64,000 bases of DNA, from the NCBI GenBank assembly GCA_001414345.1, contig LLCB01000044.1:124001-188000 (forward strand), given 5' to 3'. This document shows positions 59,201 to 64,000 of this stretch, one piece after another. Numbering within the stretch: position 1 is the first letter of the stretch; each line of letters opens with the position of its first letter. The notes under the pieces are model-generated. The model saw only the letters and a list, made by a program, of their open reading frames with translations. It had not been told where the DNA came from and did not search any database. The translations under genes and the position numbers were made by a program. Source of the stretch: Hymenoscyphus infarciens. Taxonomy: Eukaryota > Ascomycota > Leotiomycetes > Helotiales > Helotiaceae.

Positions 59201-60780
59201 TATATAAAAGGTAAGGATTATATATTAATTCTTTTATTTAAAGTACTTTTAAGTAATACTTTTAGTAGATATTAAACTAATAGTTTCTAGCTTCTATAAT
59301 ACTATAAAAGGGTCTTATTACTTTCTAGATAATTCCCTTCTACTATCTTTTATTCTTTAGTAGATAGGTAAAAATTTATTATCCTAATTAGGTAATAGAC
59401 TATATATAAGCCTAGGAAATATCTCTTAAAAAGAGGCTAAATTATTAATAGAATATAATAAAAAGAGTAATAATAAGTCTCTAGCTTATATATTAGATTA
59501 TAGGTAATTAGGTAAGGATAACCTTTTTACTATTATTATTAAATCCTTAGATTACTAATCTTAACTTTTCTATAGCTTATACTATACTAGGGAATTTAAT
59601 AGTATTAACGAATTTAGATCTAAATATTCTAGCTTCTTTTAGAAGTTAGTTATAGGTAATTATTTTAAGTATACCTCTATTAATAAGGCCTTTAAATTTA
59701 GATTAGCGTATACTAATATATATACCTTCTTATATACTATTTAATTTAGTAGAATATAGAGTCTTAGAAATATTCTTATTATATTAGATAAAACGTTCCT
59801 TTCTATTAACTTTACTTTAAATAAAGATCTTAGATATACTAGCTTTAAATATATAAGTATTAATAAGATTAAGGTATTCTAGGAATTAGAAGAGGACTTT
59901 TAGATTCTTTAGTAGTTATCTTCTCTTTTACTTTAGTAGTATAGTTAATAGAATTAGTTTAGGAATTAGAACTAGTATTAATTAAAAGTGTATTATTATA
60001 AGAGATAGTAGTAGAGTATCGAGGTCTATTTCTAATTCTAAGTCCTTGAATTATTATACTTCTTAATTAGTATCTTTAGCTAGCTAATCCTTATCTAGAA
60101 TAGGATCTCTATACTATAAGAGAGAGGAATAATAAGGCTTTATAACTATAGATCTAAATTTAGTAGGTCTATTAGGTAATTTAATAATATACTTCTTATT
60201 ATTAATATTAATTAATTTAAAAGGTCTAGTCTATTCACCTTTTTCTTACTAAATAAAGATATTAGAGTTTAGGAGTAAATTATATAGGTAATTCTTATTA
60301 GAACTGTTCTAAGTATTTAGAGTATTATTAACTTATCTTTTTACCTATATCTTTTATACTTTATCTTAAGCTTTATTATATATTATAGCTCTTTAGACTA
60401 TTCTAGAAGATAAGGTATTATTATCTAATATACAAGTATATACCTTAAAAATAAGAAGTATAAAGACAAAGCCGTCTAAGCTAACAGTGTCGTTAATTAT
60501 CTTAAAAGCTATCTATAAAAGTATATTCTTAGTAAGGTCTAGATAGGCTTCTTTAAATATTTAGTAGGCTTAACAAATTAGTTTATAATATTATTTAACA
60601 ATTCTAATTAAATTATATATCTCTATAAATATAGACATAATAGTTATTCTTATAGCTCTTACTTATTAGATAAATTCCTTACTTATAAGATTCTTACTAG
60701 TATTAGTAACGATTATTACTAAGAGTCCTAAGTAAGTATTAACCTAATATTTAAAAAACTTCTTAAATATATACTTTAAA

Positions 60781-60900
60781 GTTATATTTCTTAACTAACG
60801 GCTAGCTTAGAAGTAGGTAGCTAGGTTAATAATATATAATAATAGGCTTCTTTTAATATATATAATATCTATAATAACTATAAAGTTAAAGTCTATCTTA
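60781..60900 (-). pseudogene. Ty1/copia integrase core relic
   Basis: The minus strand reads DFNFIVIIDIIYIKRSLLLY then IINLATYF, a stop, ASR, a stop, LRNI. This fits the V-D-I-M-Y...V-L-H-V-V-D-E-A-T-R-F-Q-A-A-R-W-L shape of fungal copia integrases with transition-type changes. It is clearly inactive. Confidence 0.6.
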
Positions 60901-63900
60901 TTATTATATAAAATAAATTTAAATTAGCTAGAAGACTTCTTATACTTCTAATAAAATTCATAGAATTTAGTTAGATAGTTAAGTACTTTAGAATCGAAGT
61001 CTTTTCTAATACACTTTAAAAGCGTTAATAATCTAGTAATAAATAAATAGCTAAATTATTAATAGAGATATATAAGCTTAATATCTATAAGTAAGCTTAG
61101 GAATTATTATATATAAGTAGTAATAGCTCTATCCTATAATAAGAAGAGATAGCTAAATTAGTAGATTACTAGGAAAACTTCCTTTTTACCTTTACACTTT
61201 CTAATAAGAAAGTCCTTAATATTATTATAAAATACTCCTAGTTAGTCTATATCTTTAATAGAAAGTAAAAATAGAGTATTAGACTAGTATATATAGAAGT
61301 TAATAATACTAATAAGAGTTATTATCTTTATCTTCTTAATAGATTAAATATTACTAATTCTAAAGATAACTATAAAGCTACTATTTAGTAATAGTAGTGA
61401 TTTATATATAAGGTTATTATACGCTAGGAATTAGTTATATTTAATAGTAGAGTATTTAGTAATACTAGTATTAATTATAATACTAAAGAATTTAGTCTTC
61501 TTATATCTTTTAGTACTATATTATATAAGAGTCTTATATTTCTTATTCTTATAGTCCTCTTAAATATCCCTAGTTATTAAATAGATAAAAGAGGTATTAG
61601 CTAATTTAGAAATAATCTATTTAATATTAATAGTATTAATAGTACTATAAGAAGTAACGAATTATTAAATATTATTATCTAGTTTAATATTAAAAGATAG
61701 AAGGTTATTAATAATAAATATCTCTTCTAATTAGTTAATATTTAAATTATTATAGAGCTCTTCTATATTTAAAACATATTACTAGATATTATAGTTAAAG
61801 CTCTTTTCTTTAAAGATATCTTTATACTTTTTCTTAAGTTATTAATAATATTATTCTATATATTAATCCTACTTATTTTTAAAGTAATCTTAGAACTAAT
61901 AATTTAGCTTCTTATAAATCTAATATACTCTCTTAAATCTTAGAGAATTTATAAGGTAATTAGATATATAGTTATTATAAAATTTATAGTTAGTAGTATA
62001 CTATTCTACTTCTAATTCTTTTATAATATACACTTATTAACTTACTATTCTTACGCTACTTCTATAAAGGTTCTTATAATTATTAATAGATTAATATAGA
62101 GTATTAATAGTAGATTAGAGGTTCTTATCTAGAAGAGCTCCTCTAAGAGTAATATAGAATTCTACTATATTTTAATATTCTATTATAATTTTATTTATAA
62201 AAATACGTTTATTCTAAAGCTTAGAATATAGACTATAGAAGAGTTTATTAAGTTTATCTAAGTATAACTTAAAATATTAGAATACTAATTTATTAACATT
62301 ATTAGTCTTAAATTATTTATATTAAAAGGCGTTTTATTTAAAAAAGACGTTTTAGTAATAAGAATCATCTTTAAAGTAATCCTAGATATTTTTACATATA
62401 TCTATAAATAAGAGTTTACTCTTATACATAATAGTAGTATAATAATAGATAAGTATAAGTCCTTTAAGTATCACAGAAAAGACTAAATAATAGTATATAA
62501 TTAGTATACTATTATAAAGATAGATATTATAAAATATATTAAGCTTAAAGTTAAAGTTATCCTCTTTCCTATTATATTACATTTCTTCTATATATACTTT
62601 AAAGATATTAGCAATTTCTCTAAAAAATAAGTTATATAATATCTAACTATACTATAGATTTTAACTAAGAATATCTAGCTAGTAGGAATAGAAAAGAAAA
62701 CGAATAAGATCTAGGTCTATTATATAGTATTTAAAACTACTATTTAGATATTATAGCTTTAATAGATATATAAAACCTTAGAGTTAGAAATATTAAAGAG
62801 GTTAATTTAATATATTAATATATCTAAGCTAGGATTATTAATAGGTTAGTTATTAAGAATATTAGTACTTCTAATATTCTAAGACATAGAGATACTTTAT
62901 TAGTAATCAAGGAGGTCTTAGAAAGAGTAGATTACTATTTAGAGAAAGTAGATATATAAGAGAATAAATAAGAGAAGGGAATCCTAGTTAAGGCTTCTTA
63001 AGTTATTAACTTAAACTACTAAAATAAGTAAGTTTTAATAATTTTAAAGTTAAATTTAAAAGAAGAATTATACTAGTAGCTATATTTAACAAAGTTATAT
63101 TAAAAGAAGGAACGTTCTTATCTAGAGTAAGCTAGGTATAATACTAAGTAGGCTAATTATAAGTAGATAGATAAGCCCCCTTTTAGCTTAACTTAGAGAA
63201 ATTTAACTATCTTACTTCTAAATTAGGTTATTTTAGCTCTAGGTAGGCTTTAGAGTAAGCTTTTAAGATAGCTCCCTTTTAATTTAACTTAGTAAGATCT
63301 ATATAATATATCTCTAGTATAAGTAAATTCGATTTAGATAATCTTAATATTAACTTTACTATCTTTAGTATAGATCCTTCTTAGAATAATTAATAAAAAG
63401 GATTTAATAGATCTAAGATAAGATTATTAATTCTCTATTCGAGTTTATTAGAAGAAGTATTACTTAAATAAATAATCTCTTCTAATTCCTTATAAGAGAG
63501 TCTAGATTATTTATCCTCTTAAAGTATTTAAAAGAGCGATTCTATTATCTTTATATTCTTATAATTTAGTATATAATATCTATAGTACCTAAGTATAGAT
63601 TAGAGTCTTAATACTACTCTTACTTTTATAGTATTAAAGTTATTAACTATCTATTCTTAGAAGTCCTCTTAAAAGGTATACTAAAGTTCTTTATTATCTT
63701 CTTTACTAGTCTTATACTTTCTAGTAAATAGCTTAACTATATTAGTTAGGTATTCTATTATATCTTTATATATTTTATATTTATCTAGATTATTATTAAG
63801 AGAGTTGCTAAAGAGGTTACTGCCGTTCTCCTTCTATAGAAATTAGCTTCTACTAAGGCTTAATATAGTATTATTTATTAACTCTTTTAGTGATTTAAGG

Positions 63901-64000
63901 TTAAAGAACTTATTATTAGAGAATAAGGATATTAAGAGAATAAAAGATAGAATATTAGAAAGCTAGAAGCCTAACTAGAAATACCTATCTTATAGTAAGA

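Larger units (their letters stand above)
57836..64000 (-). mobile_element. RIP-degraded Ty1/copia retrotransposon, minus strand, continues past the window
   Basis: A possible LTR begins TGTAACTAGGTCACA at 57836 and may end near 57980 (GGTAACTAG). To its right the minus strand carries RT/RNase H-like relics (about 58750-59200) and an integrase relic (about 60780-60900), in the order expected for a copia pol read right to left. Stops are dense. The second LTR is not in the window. Confidence 0.65.

Overview
The window reads as chromosomal DNA of a filamentous ascomycete (Pezizomycotina). Evidence: short introns of about 50-60 nt with GTANGT-like donors and CTAAC/CTAAT branch sites, two head-to-head myosin-domain chitin synthases, a KEI1-type sphingolipid subunit, and long A+T-rich blocks of transition-mutated retrotransposons typical of repeat-induced point mutation (RIP). 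A Leotiomycete-like fungus would fit, but the sequence does not fix the genus.

Layout: 1-250 is the 3' end of an oligopeptide-transporter gene. About 780-16665 is an A+T-rich, RIP-degraded repeat block. It holds a 1.1-kb miniature LTR element (1493-2637, TSD ATAAT) and a Ty3/gypsy element on the minus strand (3173-16665), into which a second relative is nested (8549-13960, TSD ATAAC). A normal-composition island follows with a secreted astacin-type metalloprotease (18020-19333) and a sulfite-oxidase-like molybdoenzyme in four exons (19904-21759). At 23040-25777 a better-preserved, gag-only member of the same LTR family sits between inverted-repeat arms. Then come sulfite reductase beta subunit MET5 (26955-31863, minus), KEI1 (33214-34295, minus), the Rab6 GTPase YPT6 (35209-36108, minus, six exons) and divergent NOP53 (36523-37911). 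A chitin synthase pair follows, class VII (41194-46621, minus) and class V (49418-55192, plus), sharing a 2.8-kb intergenic region. Last is a small secreted 10-cysteine protein (55989-56768), then another RIP block with an LTR fragment and a Ty1/copia relic running off the window.

How the genes relate: the sulfite oxidase-like gene and MET5 both act on sulfite, in opposite directions, and are separated only by the transposon block. KEI1, YPT6 and the two chitin synthases all serve Golgi-to-surface traffic and cell-wall or membrane assembly, though only the chitin synthase pair is likely co-regulated. The metalloprotease and the cysteine-rich protein are secreted and lie next to transposon-rich borders, where fungal host-interaction genes often lie.

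Gene models below were built by hand from splice-site consensus and frame continuity. Exon coordinates are given so they can be tested. No CRISPR, rRNA or tRNA gene was recognised.
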